NCBI GenBank assembly: GCA_026417035.1
Contig: JAOAEA010000005.1
Location: 1-64,000, forward strand
Direction: 5' to 3'
From: Burkholderiales bacterium
GTDB lineage: Bacteria > Pseudomonadota > Gammaproteobacteria > Burkholderiales > SG8-39
Length of the DNA: 64,000 bases
Shown here: positions 48,766 to 58,663 of the stretch, piece after piece
Position numbering within the stretch: the stretch's first letter is position 1
How the letters are laid out: each line of letters starts with the position of its first letter
Position numbers and translations under genes: made by a program
The notes under the pieces: model-generated
Seen by the model: only the letters and a program-made list of their open reading frames with translations
Told to the model about the DNA's origin: nothing
The model's database searches: none

Positions 48766-49713
48766 TCAGTGGCGCGCGAGCCGCGACAGCGCGCCGCGCA
48801 GGTTCAGGACGAAGGACTTCTTGCGCGCGATCTCGGGGTCGCGCTCGCGCAGCAGCACTTTCTGCAGCGCCATCGCGCTCTGCGGCCGCTTGAGGTGGTC
48901 GAGCTGCAGGCACCAGTCGATGGTCTCGAGCAGCTGCTCGGAGTAGCGTCCCGCGAAGAGCTGCGTGGCGGCGACGTAGCGATCCTTCTCCATGCGCAGG
49001 TCGGAAGCCTGCGGCGCCACCCCGGCGATGCAGGCGAACATGCTCGCGCCGACCGAGTACATGTCGCTCCACGGGCCGAGCAGCTCGCGGTTCTTGTACT
49101 GCTCCGGCGGCGCGAAGCCGGGCGTGTACATCGGGTTCAGCTTGAAGCCCCCCTGCACGAGCGTCTGGCGCGCGGCGCCGAAGTCGATGAGGACCGGGGT
49201 GCCGTCGTTGCGGATGTAGATGTTGGCCGGCTTGAGGTCGAGGTGCAGGAGCTTGTTCGCGTGCACCTCGCGCAGGCCGTTGAGCGCGAGGGTGAAGACC
49301 CGGCGGATGAAGTTCTCCTTGATCGCGCCCTTGCGCGCCTGGATGTACTCCTGCAGGGTGCGGCCGCGCTCGTAGCGCATCACGAGGTAGACGGTCTCGT
49401 TGGCGCGGAAGAAGTTGAGCACTCGCACGACGTTGGGGTGCGAGAGCCGCGCCAGGGCCCGTCCCTCCTCGAAGAAGCACTTCATGCCGTAGCGGAAGGT
49501 GGCGAGGTTCTCCTCCGAGATCGACGGCAGCGCATCGCCCTCGTGGCGCAGCGCGAGCGAGGAGGGCAGGTATTCCTTGATCGCGACCGGCTGGTCGTTC
49601 TCGTCGTGGGCGAGGTAGACGATCGAGAACCCGCCGCACGAGAGCATCTTCATGATGCGGTACGACTGCAGCTGATAGCCATCGGGGAGCGGCTGGTTCG
49701 CTTGCGACGGCAT
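48766..49713 (-). CDS. Eukaryotic-like Ser/Thr protein kinase
   Basis: LHLDLKPANIYIRNDGTPVLIDFGAAR catalytic loop; VAIKEYLPSSLALR; GFAPPEQYKNRELLGPWSDMYSVGASM. Confidence 0.9.
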   Translation of the reverse strand: MPSQANQPLPDGYQLQSYRIMKMLSCGGFSIVYLAHDENDQPVAIKEYLPSSLALRHEGDALPSISEENLATFRYGMKCFFEEGRALARLSHPNVVRVLNFFRANETVYLVMRYERGRTLQEYIQARKGAIKENFIRRVFTLALNGLREVHANKLLHLDLKPANIYIRNDGTPVLIDFGAARQTLVQGGFKLNPMYTPGFAPPEQYKNRELLGPWSDMYSVGASMFACIAGVAPQASDLRMEKDRYVAATQLFAGRYSEQLLETIDWCLQLDHLKRPQSAMALQKVLLRERDPEIARKKSFVLNLRGALSRLARH

Positions 49714-49823
49714 CGGCGGCTGCGGGCGGGAGAGCGCGGGTGTTATGAAAACGGCCGGATTTGCGCCCCATTTTCGGGGCTCGCCTGGCCAAAGTAAAGC
49801 GCCGCCCGACCGGAAAACCGCCA

Positions 49824-50690
49824 ATGGTTCACAGCATGACCGGCTACGCGGCGGTCGCGCGCGAGGTCGCGCTCGGCACCCTAGCGATCGAGGTGCGCAG
49901 CGTGAACTCGCGCTTCCTCGACCTGCAGTTCCGCATCGCCGAGGACGTGCGCGCCGCCGAGCCGCAACTGCGCGAGCTCGTCGCCGCGGCGGTCGCCCGC
50001 GGCAAGGTGGATTTCCGCGTGAGCTTCACCCCGGCGATCGGCGCGGGGGGCGAGGCGGCGCTCGACCGGCAGGTGCTCGACCGCCTCGCGGCCCTCACCC
50101 GCGCGGTGCGCGCCGCGATCCCCGACGCGCAGCCGCTGCGCGTCTCCGAGGTCCTGCACTGGCCCGGCGTGTTCGGCGAGGATCCGGGCGCGCAGGCGGC
50201 GCTGCGCGAGGCGCTCGTCGGGCTCGCCCGGGAGGCGCTCGCCGAGCTCGCCGCCACGCGGCAGCGCGAGGGCGCCAAGCTCGCCGAGATGATCGCGAGC
50301 CGCGTGGCGGCGATACGCGCGCGCCTCGCCGACATCGCGCCGGCGGTGCCCCAGGCGATCGCCGCCTACCAGGAGAAGCTCGCCGCACGCCTGCGCGAGG
50401 TGCTCGCCGGCGGCGAGGAGGAGCGCATCCGGCAGGAGATCGCGATGTTCGGCGTCAAGATCGACGTCGCCGAGGAGCTCTCCCGCCTCGCCGCGCACCT
50501 CGACGAGGTCGAGCGCGTCCTCGCCAAGGGCGGCCCGGTGGGCAAGCGGCTCGACTTCCTGATGCAGGAGCTCGCGCGCGAAGCGAACACGCTCGGCTCG
50601 AAGTCGGTCTCGAAACAGCTCGCCGATGCGGCGCTCGACTTCAAGCTCGCGATCGAGCAGATGCGCGAGCAGGTGCAGAACCTGGAGTGA
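49824..50690 (+). CDS. yicC: YicC/YloC-family endoribonuclease
   Basis: MVHSMTGYAAVAREVALGTLAIEVRSVNSRFLDLQFR; GKRLDFLMQELAREANTLGSKS. Confidence 0.94.
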   Translation: MVHSMTGYAAVAREVALGTLAIEVRSVNSRFLDLQFRIAEDVRAAEPQLRELVAAAVARGKVDFRVSFTPAIGAGGEAALDRQVLDRLAALTRAVRAAIPDAQPLRVSEVLHWPGVFGEDPGAQAALREALVGLAREALAELAATRQREGAKLAEMIASRVAAIRARLADIAPAVPQAIAAYQEKLAARLREVLAGGEEERIRQEIAMFGVKIDVAEELSRLAAHLDEVERVLAKGGPVGKRLDFLMQELAREANTLGSKSVSKQLADAALDFKLAIEQMREQVQNLE

Positions 50691-50768
50691 GGGTCGAGGA
50701 TCCGGGGTTCGGGCCGCGCGTCCCTCGACCCGCCCACGCCCGTCACCCTTCGATCCCTGAATCCTGAA
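50691..50768. repeat. Short GGATC/GGGTCGAGG inverted-repeat mosaic between yicC and gmk
   Basis: GGGTCGAGG ... CCTCGACCC and GGATCCGGGGTTCGGG ... TTCGATCCCTGAATCCTGAAT read directly; similar vocabulary to the 3011-3080 repeat. Confidence 0.45.
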
Positions 50769-51374
50769 TTGAACGGCCTCCTCTTCATCGTCTCGGCGCC
50801 CTCCGGCGCGGGCAAGTCCTCGCTCGTGAACGCGGTGCTCGCGGAAGACCCGCGGCTCGTGCTCTCGATCTCCTACACGACGCGCCCGCCGCGCCCCGCC
50901 GAGCGGCACGGGCGCGAATACTTCTTCGTGGACCGGGACGCCTTCCTCGCGATGGCCGCCGCAGGCGAGTTCCTCGAGAGCGCCGAGGTGCACGGCAATC
51001 TCTACGGCACGTCGCACCGGCAGATCAGCGAGGTCCGCGCGGGCGGGCGCGACGTCGTGCTCGAGATCGACTGGCAGGGCGCGCAGCAGGTGCGCCGCAT
51101 CTTCCCCGACGCCATCGGCATCTTCATCCTGCCGCCGTCGCTCGCGGAGCTGGAGCGGCGGCTGCGCGGCCGCGGGCAGGACGCGGAGGCGGTCATCCGC
51201 GCCCGGCTGGAGGCGGCCGCGGACGAGATGGGGCATGTGGCCGAGTTCGATTATGTTATTATCAACAACGACTTCGACGACGCGCGGCGCGACCTCGCGG
51301 CCGTCGTCCGCGCCTCGCGGCTGACCCTCGCCCGGCAGAGCGCGCTCCATCCCGAACTGTTCGCGAAGAGATAA
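50769..51374 (+). CDS. gmk: Guanylate kinase
   Basis: [72 protein letters not shown]. Confidence 0.96.
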   Translation: MNGLLFIVSAPSGAGKSSLVNAVLAEDPRLVLSISYTTRPPRPAERHGREYFFVDRDAFLAMAAAGEFLESAEVHGNLYGTSHRQISEVRAGGRDVVLEIDWQGAQQVRRIFPDAIGIFILPPSLAELERRLRGRGQDAEAVIRARLEAAADEMGHVAEFDYVIINNDFDDARRDLAAVVRASRLTLARQSALHPELFAKR

Positions 51375-51376
51375 CC

Positions 51377-51589
51377 ATGGCCCGCATCACCGTCGACGAC
51401 TGCCTCAAGCGCATCCCCAACCGGTTCCAGATGACGCTCGCCGCCACTTACCGCGCGCGCCAGCTCGCCCACGGCGGCTCGCCGCTCGTCGAGACGCAGC
51501 GCGACAAGCCGACCGTCATCGCGCTGCGCGAGGTGGCGGCCGGCAAGGTGGGCATCGAGATGCTCCAGCGGGTCACCACACTGGGTTGA
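51377..51589 (+). CDS. rpoZ: DNA-directed RNA polymerase omega subunit
   Basis: [33 protein letters not shown]; between gmk and spoT. Confidence 0.95.
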   Translation: MARITVDDCLKRIPNRFQMTLAATYRARQLAHGGSPLVETQRDKPTVIALREVAAGKVGIEMLQRVTTLG

Positions 51590-51658
51590 GACCGGACTGC
51601 GCCCGCGCCAAGTGCTTCCCCGACGTGCCGCGGCCCGCGCGGCACGGGGAGCGGGCTC

Positions 51659-53794
51659 ATGCAGGTTGAGCACGCGGGCATCCTCGAAGGGCTGAAGGCG
51701 GGGCTCTCCGCCTATCTCAAGCCGGCCGACCTCGAGCGCATCGAGGAGGCCTACCGGTTCAGCAACGCGGCCCACCGGGGCCAGTTCCGCCAGAGCGGCG
51801 AACCGTACATCTCGCACCCCGTGGCCGTCGCGGGGATCCTCTCGGAGTGGCAGCTCGACGCGCAGACGCTCGCCGCGGCGCTCCTGCACGACGTGATGGA
51901 GGACAGCCACGTCTCGAAGGACGAGCTCGCCGCGCGCTTCGGCAAGCCGGTCGCCGAGCTCGTCGACGGCGTCTCCAAGCTCGACCGGATCGAGTTCCAG
52001 TCGGCCCAGGAAGCGCAGGCCGAGAACTTCCGCAAGATGCTGCTCGCGATGGCGCGCGACGTACGCGTCATCCTCATCAAGCTCGCCGACCGCCTGCACA
52101 ACATGCGCACGCTGGACGCGGTCAGCCCCGCCAAGCGCCGACGCATCGCGAAGGAGACCGTCGAGATCTACGCGCCGATCGCGAGCCGCCTCGGCCTCGA
52201 CTCGCTCTACCGCGAGCTGCAGGACCTCGCGTTCAAGCACACCTACCCGCTGCGCTACCGCGTGCTCGCCAAGGCGATCCGCTCGGCGCGCGGCAACCGC
52301 CGCGAGGTGGTGGGCAAGATCGCCGAGGGCATCAAGGGCCGGCTCGCCGAGGCGAAGATCGAGGCGACGGTGCAGGGCCGCGAGAAGCACCTCTTCTCGA
52401 TCTACCGCAAGATGGTCGAGAAGAACCTCTCGTTCTCCGAGGTGCTCGACATCTACGGCTTCCGCGTGATCGTCAACGACACCCCGTCCTGCTACCTCGC
52501 CCTCGGCGCGCTGCACTCGCTCTACAAGCCGGTGCCGGGCAAGTTCAAGGACTACATCGCGATCCCGAAGGCGAACGGCTACCAGTCGCTGCACACGACG
52601 CTCATCGGCCCCTACGGCACCCCGGTGGAAGTGCAGATCCGCACCTGGGACATGAACCGCATCGCCGAGACCGGCGTCGCCTCGCACTGGCTCTACAAGG
52701 ACGACCAGGCGGTGAGCGAGGTGCAGCAGCGCACCCACCGCTGGCTGCAGTCGCTCGTCGAGATCCAGAACGCGAGCGGCGACCCGGCGGAATTCCTCGA
52801 GCACGTGAAGGTGGATCTCTTCCCCGACGAGGTGTACGTCTTCACGCCGAAGGGCAAGATCATGTCCATGCCGCGCGGCGCGACGCCGGTGGACTTCGCC
52901 TACGCGGTGCACACCGACATCGGCAACCGCTGCATCGCGGCGAAGGTGAACTACGAGCTGGTGCCGCTGCGCACCGAGCTGAAGAACGGCGACCGCGTCG
53001 AGATCGTCACCGCGGCGCACGCGCACCCCAACCCGGCCTGGCTCTCCTACGTCAAGACCGGCAAGGCGCGCTCGCAGATCCGCCATTTCCTGAAGACGAT
53101 GCAGCTCGAGGAATCGACCGCGCTCGGCGAGCGGCTGCTCGCGCAGGCGCTGCGCGCGCTCGGCGCCGACCCGTCGGCGCTCGGCCCCTGGCGCTGGGAG
53201 CGGCTCACGCGCGACGCGGGCGCGAAGTCGCGGCAGGAGATCCTCGCCGACATCGGCCTCGGCAAGCGGCTCGCGGCGATCGTCGCGCGGCAGCTGCTCG
53301 CGGTCGCCGAGCAGACCGCGGCCGAGCCGCGTCAGGCGAGCGCGATCACGGTGCGCGGCTCCGAGGGCATCGCGGTGCAGTTCGCGCGCTGCTGCCGCCC
53401 GATCCCGGGCGACCCGATCATCGGCTTCATCAAGAAGGGCCAGGGGCTGGTCGTGCACACCCACGACTGCCCGACGGCGCAGAAGTCGCGCACCGACCCG
53501 GAGAAGTGGATCGACGTCGACTGGGATCCGGACACGGCGCGCATGTTCGACGTCGGCATCCGCGTCGTCGCCGCCAACCAGCGCGGCGTGCTCGCCAAGG
53601 TGGCCGCGGCGATCGCCGAGGCCGGCTCCAACATCGACAACGTCAGCATGGACGAGGAGCGCGGCCTCTACACGGCGATGCAGTTCACGCTGCAGGTGCA
53701 GAACCGCCTGCACCTCGCGCAGGTCATGCGGGGCCTGCGGCGCATCCCCGAGGTCGTGCGGATGAGCCGCACGAAGGACCGCGTCCGCGAGTAG
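51659..53794 (+). CDS. spoT: Bifunctional (p)ppGpp synthetase/hydrolase
   Basis: HD domain HPVAVAGILSEWQLDAQTLAAALLHDVMEDS; synthetase YGFRVIVNDTPSCYLALGALHSLYKPVPGKFKDYIAIPKANGYQSLHTT; TGS and ACT domains. Confidence 0.96.
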   Translation: MQVEHAGILEGLKAGLSAYLKPADLERIEEAYRFSNAAHRGQFRQSGEPYISHPVAVAGILSEWQLDAQTLAAALLHDVMEDSHVSKDELAARFGKPVAELVDGVSKLDRIEFQSAQEAQAENFRKMLLAMARDVRVILIKLADRLHNMRTLDAVSPAKRRRIAKETVEIYAPIASRLGLDSLYRELQDLAFKHTYPLRYRVLAKAIRSARGNRREVVGKIAEGIKGRLAEAKIEATVQGREKHLFSIYRKMVEKNLSFSEVLDIYGFRVIVNDTPSCYLALGALHSLYKPVPGKFKDYIAIPKANGYQSLHTTLIGPYGTPVEVQIRTWDMNRIAETGVASHWLYKDDQAVSEVQQRTHRWLQSLVEIQNASGDPAEFLEHVKVDLFPDEVYVFTPKGKIMSMPRGATPVDFAYAVHTDIGNRCIAAKVNYELVPLRTELKNGDRVEIVTAAHAHPNPAWLSYVKTGKARSQIRHFLKTMQLEESTALGERLLAQALRALGADPSALGPWRWERLTRDAGAKSRQEILADIGLGKRLAAIVARQLLAVAEQTAAEPRQASAITVRGSEGIAVQFARCCRPIPGDPIIGFIKKGQGLVVHTHDCPTAQKSRTDPEKWIDVDWDPDTARMFDVGIRVVAANQRGVLAKVAAAIAEAGSNIDNVSMDEERGLYTAMQFTLQVQNRLHLAQVMRGLRRIPEVVRMSRTKDRVRE

Positions 53795-53816
53795 CCGCGC
53801 GCGGGGGACCGGCCAC

Positions 53817-54335
53817 TCAGGCCGGCGCGACGGCGACGCGCTTGTCCGCGAACGGCGTGCCGGCCTGGCCGACGAGCTGCACGTCGCCGGCGAGCTCGCC
53901 GCCCTCGGCGATGACGAGCTTCGCGTAACGGATCTTGCCGGTCACCTTGCCGGTCGCGTGCACCACCAGCCGCCTGCGCGCCGTGAGCTCGCCCTGGAAC
54001 GTGCCGCGGATCTCGGCGACGTCCACGCCCACGGTCCCGGCGTAGGCGCCTTGCTCCGCGATCTGGATCTCGCGGCTGTCCATGGTCGCCTCGACCCGCC
54101 CCTCGACGACCAGGGTGTCGCAGTCGGTGATCTCGACGCCCTTCAGCTTGATGTTCGGGCCGACGATGAGCTTGCTCCCGCGGGCGTCCGCCGCGGCTTC
54201 GGGCGCAGCCGCGATGGCGCCGGGCACGTCCTCCTTCTTCGGCTCGCCGGCCGTGCCGGAGGACGTGTAGGGGGCGAAGCGCGTCTCGCGCGAGAGCGTC
54301 GCGTCCTTGTTGAAGAGCCTTTCCTTGCCGAGCAT
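53817..54335 (-). CDS. Bactofilin (polymer-forming cytoskeletal protein)
   Basis: SKLIVGPNIKLKGVEITDCDTLVVEGRVEATMDSREIQIAEQGAYAGTVGVDVAEIRGTFQGELTARRRLVVHATGKVTGKI. Confidence 0.88.
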   Translation of the reverse strand: MLGKERLFNKDATLSRETRFAPYTSSGTAGEPKKEDVPGAIAAAPEAAADARGSKLIVGPNIKLKGVEITDCDTLVVEGRVEATMDSREIQIAEQGAYAGTVGVDVAEIRGTFQGELTARRRLVVHATGKVTGKIRYAKLVIAEGGELAGDVQLVGQAGTPFADKRVAVAPA

Positions 54336-54621
54336 GGTGCCTCCCTGGGCTGCGCGCGTGGCGGAGCCCGCGCCTACGCAAGGGCCGTACCCGCGCCCAG
54401 GATCGCGCCGCAACACCGTGAAAGCACGGGAGAAACGCCGCCGCGGCCGTGCGCGCGGCCAAGGCGGCGGCGTCGCCGGCTCCCGACGGCCGGTGCCGCG
54501 CACCGCGCGAAGCGGCTGTTCTGGCGGACATTGCCCCGTCGGCGCCCGCCGACAGCGCGCCGAGGCCGGATCGCCGCAGCCGGCGTAAGCTTCGCGCGCG
54601 AGGAGCGGAACCGGAGCGACG

Positions 54622-55419
54622 ATGGAAAGGATCGAGACGAACGGCGTGCGCCTGAACTGCGTCATCGAGGGCCAGGGGCCGTGGCTCGCGATGAGCCACT
54701 CGCTCGCCTGCAACCTCTCGATGTGGGACGCGGAGGCCGCGCGCCTCGCGACGCGGTTCCGGGTGCTGCGCTTCGACACGCGCGGCCACGGCGCGAGCGA
54801 CGCGCCGCCCGGACCCTACTCCCTCGAGATGCTCGCCGACGACGTGAGGGGGCTCTTCGACGCGCTCGGCATCCGCGAAGCGCATTGGGTGGGCCTGTCC
54901 ATGGGCGGCATGATCGGCCAGACGTTCGCGCTGCGCCATCCCGGCAGGCTCGCGAGCCTGGTGCTCGCGGACACCACGAGCCGCTACCCGAAGGAAGCCT
55001 GGCCGGTGTGGCAGGAGCGCATCGCGCTCGCGCAGGCGCAGGGGATGGAGCCGCTCGTCGCGCCGACCCTCGAGCGCTGGTTCACGGCGCCCTTCCGCGC
55101 CGCGCACCCCGAGCGGGTGGCACCGATCGCACAGGCGATCCGCGCCACCCCGGTCGCCGGCTATGTCGGCTGCAGCCACGCGATCCCGAAGATCGACCTC
55201 ACCGCGCGGCTGAAGGAAATCGCCGTGCCGACGCTCGTCCTCGTCGGCGAAGAGGATCCGGGAACGCCGGTTGCGATGGCACGGGAGATCCACGAGGCGA
55301 TGCCCGGCTCCGAGCTCGTCGTGATACCGGGCGCGGCGCACCTTGCGAACGTCGAGCAGCCGGCGGCGTTCGGCGCGGCGCTCGAGCGGTTCTACGCGCG
55401 CGTGCTCGGCGGCGCCTGA
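54622..55419 (+). CDS. Alpha/beta hydrolase, 3-oxoadipate enol-lactonase-like
   Basis: VLRFDTRGHGASDAPPGPYSLEMLADDVRGLFDALGI; HWVGLSMGGMIGQTFALRHPGRLASLVLADTTS. Confidence 0.85.
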   Translation: MERIETNGVRLNCVIEGQGPWLAMSHSLACNLSMWDAEAARLATRFRVLRFDTRGHGASDAPPGPYSLEMLADDVRGLFDALGIREAHWVGLSMGGMIGQTFALRHPGRLASLVLADTTSRYPKEAWPVWQERIALAQAQGMEPLVAPTLERWFTAPFRAAHPERVAPIAQAIRATPVAGYVGCSHAIPKIDLTARLKEIAVPTLVLVGEEDPGTPVAMAREIHEAMPGSELVVIPGAAHLANVEQPAAFGAALERFYARVLGGA

Positions 55420-55468
55420 AGCCGGCCTGACGCCGTGGCCGCCGCTGGCCGCGGCGGCACCCCGCCGG

Positions 55469-55909
55469 CTACTCCCGCACCCAGACCTGCGTGCGGCCAA
55501 GGAGCGAGAAGCCGATGAAGCCGCGCACCTCGAGCTTCCTCCCTTCGTCCGCGAGCCGCAGCCTCGCCCGGTAGATCCGGCCGTTGTTGGGGTCGAGGAT
55601 CTCGCCGCCGGTCCACTCGTCGCCGTCCGGCTTCAGCCCCCAAAGGATCTGCATGCCGGTGATCGGCTCGCCCTTGCGGGCGCCCTCACACTTGTCGCAC
55701 CGGGGGTTCGGATCCTCGCCCGGCTTGCGGAAGAGCTTCTCGATGGTCCCGGAGAGCACGCCGCCGCCGTCCGCGGCGATGCGCACCAGTGCCTTCGGCT
55801 CCCCGGAGGCGTCGTCGATGGTCTTCCAGGTTCCCGCGGGCGTGGGCGCCTGTGCGTGCGCGAGCGAGGCCGCGACGGCCAGCGTGAGGACGGGAAGAAG
55901 CCGCGTCAT
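55469..55909 (-). CDS. DUF2147 domain secreted protein
   Basis: Signal peptide; TPAGTWKTIDDASGEPKALVRI; ITGMQILWGLKPDGDEWTGGEILDPNNGRIYRARLRL. Confidence 0.85.
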   Translation of the reverse strand: MTRLLPVLTLAVAASLAHAQAPTPAGTWKTIDDASGEPKALVRIAADGGGVLSGTIEKLFRKPGEDPNPRCDKCEGARKGEPITGMQILWGLKPDGDEWTGGEILDPNNGRIYRARLRLADEGRKLEVRGFIGFSLLGRTQVWVRE

Positions 55910-55971
55910 GGGGTCACCTCCGGCCGCGCATCCTATGCCGGGCGGCGCGGCGGCTCAACCCGGGGCGGCGG

Positions 55972-56011
55972 TTGACGCATTCATTGAGGCCTCATATATT
56001 GAGGTCTCAAT
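55972..56011 (+). promoter_or_regulatory. Sigma-70 promoter with two overlapping palindromic (MarR-type) operators
   Basis: TTGACG (55972-55977), 17 bp, TATATT (55995-56000); palindromes TGAGGCCTCA (55985-55994) and ATTGAGGTCTCAAT (55998-56011). Confidence 0.75.
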
Positions 56012-56076
56012 CATGTGGGTGCCGCCGCCGGGCGCCGCCGCGCGGCCGGGCCCGGCGAGCCGGCGGAGAGCCGCGA

Positions 56077-56601
56077 ATGAGCGCCACGGATTCCCTGGAC
56101 GCGCCGGTGGACCGCGAGTCCCGGCTGAAGGACAGCGACCACGAGGCGCTGCGGCTCTGGCTGCGGCTCCTGACCTGCACCAACCTCGTCGAGGGCGCGG
56201 TGCGCAGCGAGCTGCGGCGCGAGTTCGACTGCACGCTGCCGCGGTTCGACCTGATGGCGCAGCTCGAGCGTCATCCCGAAGGGCTGCGCATGGGCGAGCT
56301 CTCCCGGCGCCTGATGGTCACCGGCGGCAACGTGACCGGCATCACCGACCAGCTGGTCCGCGAAGGGCTCGTCACCCGCGAGGCACCGCCGGACGACCGC
56401 CGCGCCTTCGTCGTGCGCCTGACCCCCGCGGGGCGCAGGAGCTTCCAGCGCATGGCGCAGGCGCACGAGCGCTGGGTGATCGGGCTCTTCGGCGCGCTTT
56501 CGGCCAGCGAGCGCCGCAGCCTGTACGCGCTGCTCGCGAAGCTGAAGGCCGGCGTGCTCGCCGCGACGCAGCGGGCCGACGAAGGCGAGGACGCGACGTA
56601 G
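56077..56601 (+). CDS. MarR-family transcriptional regulator
   Basis: LPRFDLMAQLERHPEGLRMGELSRRLMVTGGNVTGITDQLVREGLVTREAPPDDRRAFVVRLTPAGRRSF winged helix. Confidence 0.93.
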   Translation: MSATDSLDAPVDRESRLKDSDHEALRLWLRLLTCTNLVEGAVRSELRREFDCTLPRFDLMAQLERHPEGLRMGELSRRLMVTGGNVTGITDQLVREGLVTREAPPDDRRAFVVRLTPAGRRSFQRMAQAHERWVIGLFGALSASERRSLYALLAKLKAGVLAATQRADEGEDAT

Positions 56602-56685
56602 CAGCGCGTCCGAGGTCGATGGAGCAGGCGTGCTGGGCGGGGCGCGGGACACGGGCCGCCGCGGCGGCCGGATCGGGAGCGGAGC

Positions 56686-57384
56686 ATGAACGCGAGCTGG
56701 ATCGACATCGACGTGGGCGAAGGCGGACGCGCGAGCGGCTATCTCTCGCTCCCGCCCACGGGCGCCGGACCGGGGATCCTCCTCGTGCAGGAGATCTTCG
56801 GCGTGAACGCGCACATCCGCGCCGTCGCCGACCAGTACGCCATGGACGGCTTCGTCGTGCTCGCGCCCGACGTCTTCTGGCGCGCCGAGCCGCGCGTCGA
56901 CCTCGGCTACGGCGACGCCGACCGTGAGAAGGGTTTCGCCCTGCTCAAGCAGCTCGACTTCGGGCGGGCGGTCGCGGACCTCGCGGCGGCGGTCGCGGCG
57001 CTGCGCGCCCGGCCCGAGTGCACCGGCAAGGTGGCCTCGCTCGGGTTCTGCATGGGCGGCCTGCTCGCCTACCTCTGCGCCGCGGATGCGGGTGTCGACG
57101 CGGCGGTCTGCTACTACGGCGGCGGCATCCCCGACCGGCTCGCGGCGGCGCCGCGGATCCGGGTGCCGGTGCTCTTCCACTTCGCGGCGGAGGACGCCCA
57201 CATCCCCCTGGCGGGCGTGGAGAAGGTGAAAGTCGAGTTCGCGCAGCACCCGGGCAGCGCGGTGCACGTCTACGCGGGCGTCGGCCACGGGTTCAACTGC
57301 TGGGCGCGCGCGGCCTACAACCAGGCGGCGGCCGCGCTCGCGAGGGGGCGGTCGCTCGCGTTCCTCGCGACCACGATCGCCTGA
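56686..57384 (+). CDS. Dienelactone hydrolase family protein
   Basis: [68 protein letters not shown]. Confidence 0.93.
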   Translation: MNASWIDIDVGEGGRASGYLSLPPTGAGPGILLVQEIFGVNAHIRAVADQYAMDGFVVLAPDVFWRAEPRVDLGYGDADREKGFALLKQLDFGRAVADLAAAVAALRARPECTGKVASLGFCMGGLLAYLCAADAGVDAAVCYYGGGIPDRLAAAPRIRVPVLFHFAAEDAHIPLAGVEKVKVEFAQHPGSAVHVYAGVGHGFNCWARAAYNQAAAALARGRSLAFLATTIA

Positions 57385-57418
57385 CGCGCCGCTGCGCCCT
57401 TCCTGGGGGACCCTGCCC

Positions 57419-58585
57419 ATGAGCGACACGAGCTACCTCGACTGGCCCTTCTTCGACGAGGCGCACCGCGGGCTCGCGGCCGGGCTGCGCGCCTGGGCCG
57501 GCGAGCACGTCGGCCGGCTCGCGCACGACGCGGACGTCGACGCGCAGTGCCGCGGCCTCGTCGCGCGGCTCGGAGAAGCGGGCTGGCTAGGCTACTGCGT
57601 GCCGGGGGCGTTCGGCGGGCGGCTGCCGGCGCTCGACTCGCGCTCGCTCTGCCTCGCCCGGGAGACGCTCGCCTATCACGACGGCCTCGCCGACTTCGCG
57701 TTCGCGATGCAGGGCCTCGGCTCGGGCGCGATCTCGATCGCCGGCTCGCCGGAGCTGCAGCGCCGCTACCTGCCGCGGGTCGCGCGCGGCGAGGCGATCG
57801 CCGCGTTCGCCCTATCCGAGCCCGACGCCGGGTCGGACGTCGCCGCGATGTCCACGACCGCGCGGCCCGACGGCGACGGCTACCGCCTCGACGGCGTGAA
57901 GACGTGGATCTCGAACGGCGGCATCGCCGATTTCTACACGGTGTTCGCCCGCACCGAGGAGGCCCCGGGCGCGCGCGGCATCAGCGCCTTCGTGGTGGAC
58001 GCCGCGACCCCCGGGCTCGAGATCGCCCAGCGCATCGACGTGATCGCACCGCACCCGCTCGCGACGCTCAGGTTCGCGAACTGCCGCGTGCGCGCGTCGC
58101 AGCGCCTCGGCGCGCCCGGCGAGGGTTTCAAGGTGGCGATGCGAACGCTCGACATCTTCCGCGCGTCGGTGGCCGCGGCCGCGCTCGGCTTCGCCCGCCG
58201 GGCGCTCGACGAGGCGATCGCGCGCGCCAGGGCGCGCACGATGTTCGGGCAGACGCTCGCCGACTTCCAGCTGACGCAGGCCGCGATCGCCGAGATGGCG
58301 ACCGCGATCGACGCGGCGGCACTGCTCACCTACCGCGCCGCGTGGCTGCGCGACGCGAAGGGCGGCCGCGCGACGCGCGAGGCCGCCATGGCCAAGATGG
58401 TCGCGACCGAGGAGGCGCAGAAGGTGATCGACCGCGCGGTGCAGGTCTTCGGCGGCATCGGCGTCACCTCCGGCCACCCGGTGGAGCGGCTCTACCGCGA
58501 GATCCGCTCGCTGCGGATCTACGAAGGCGCGACCGAGGTGCAGAAGCTCGTCATCGCGAGGGAGACGCTGAAGGGCGCGGGCTGA
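57419..58585 (+). CDS. Acyl-CoA dehydrogenase
   Basis: [91 protein letters not shown]. Confidence 0.94.
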   Translation: MSDTSYLDWPFFDEAHRGLAAGLRAWAGEHVGRLAHDADVDAQCRGLVARLGEAGWLGYCVPGAFGGRLPALDSRSLCLARETLAYHDGLADFAFAMQGLGSGAISIAGSPELQRRYLPRVARGEAIAAFALSEPDAGSDVAAMSTTARPDGDGYRLDGVKTWISNGGIADFYTVFARTEEAPGARGISAFVVDAATPGLEIAQRIDVIAPHPLATLRFANCRVRASQRLGAPGEGFKVAMRTLDIFRASVAAAALGFARRALDEAIARARARTMFGQTLADFQLTQAAIAEMATAIDAAALLTYRAAWLRDAKGGRATREAAMAKMVATEEAQKVIDRAVQVFGGIGVTSGHPVERLYREIRSLRIYEGATEVQKLVIARETLKGAG

Positions 58586-58663
58586 GCGCGCATGGCGCCG
58601 ACGCCCGCGCGGCGCGGCGAACGCTCGCGCGGAGGAGAACGACCGATCCGATGAGGTGAACCC

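Noticed and set aside
46203-49713. rdgB-rph-PP2C-kinase block as a novel signalling island
   Set aside because: To my knowledge this gene order is common in Betaproteobacteria; treated as ordinary housekeeping synteny.
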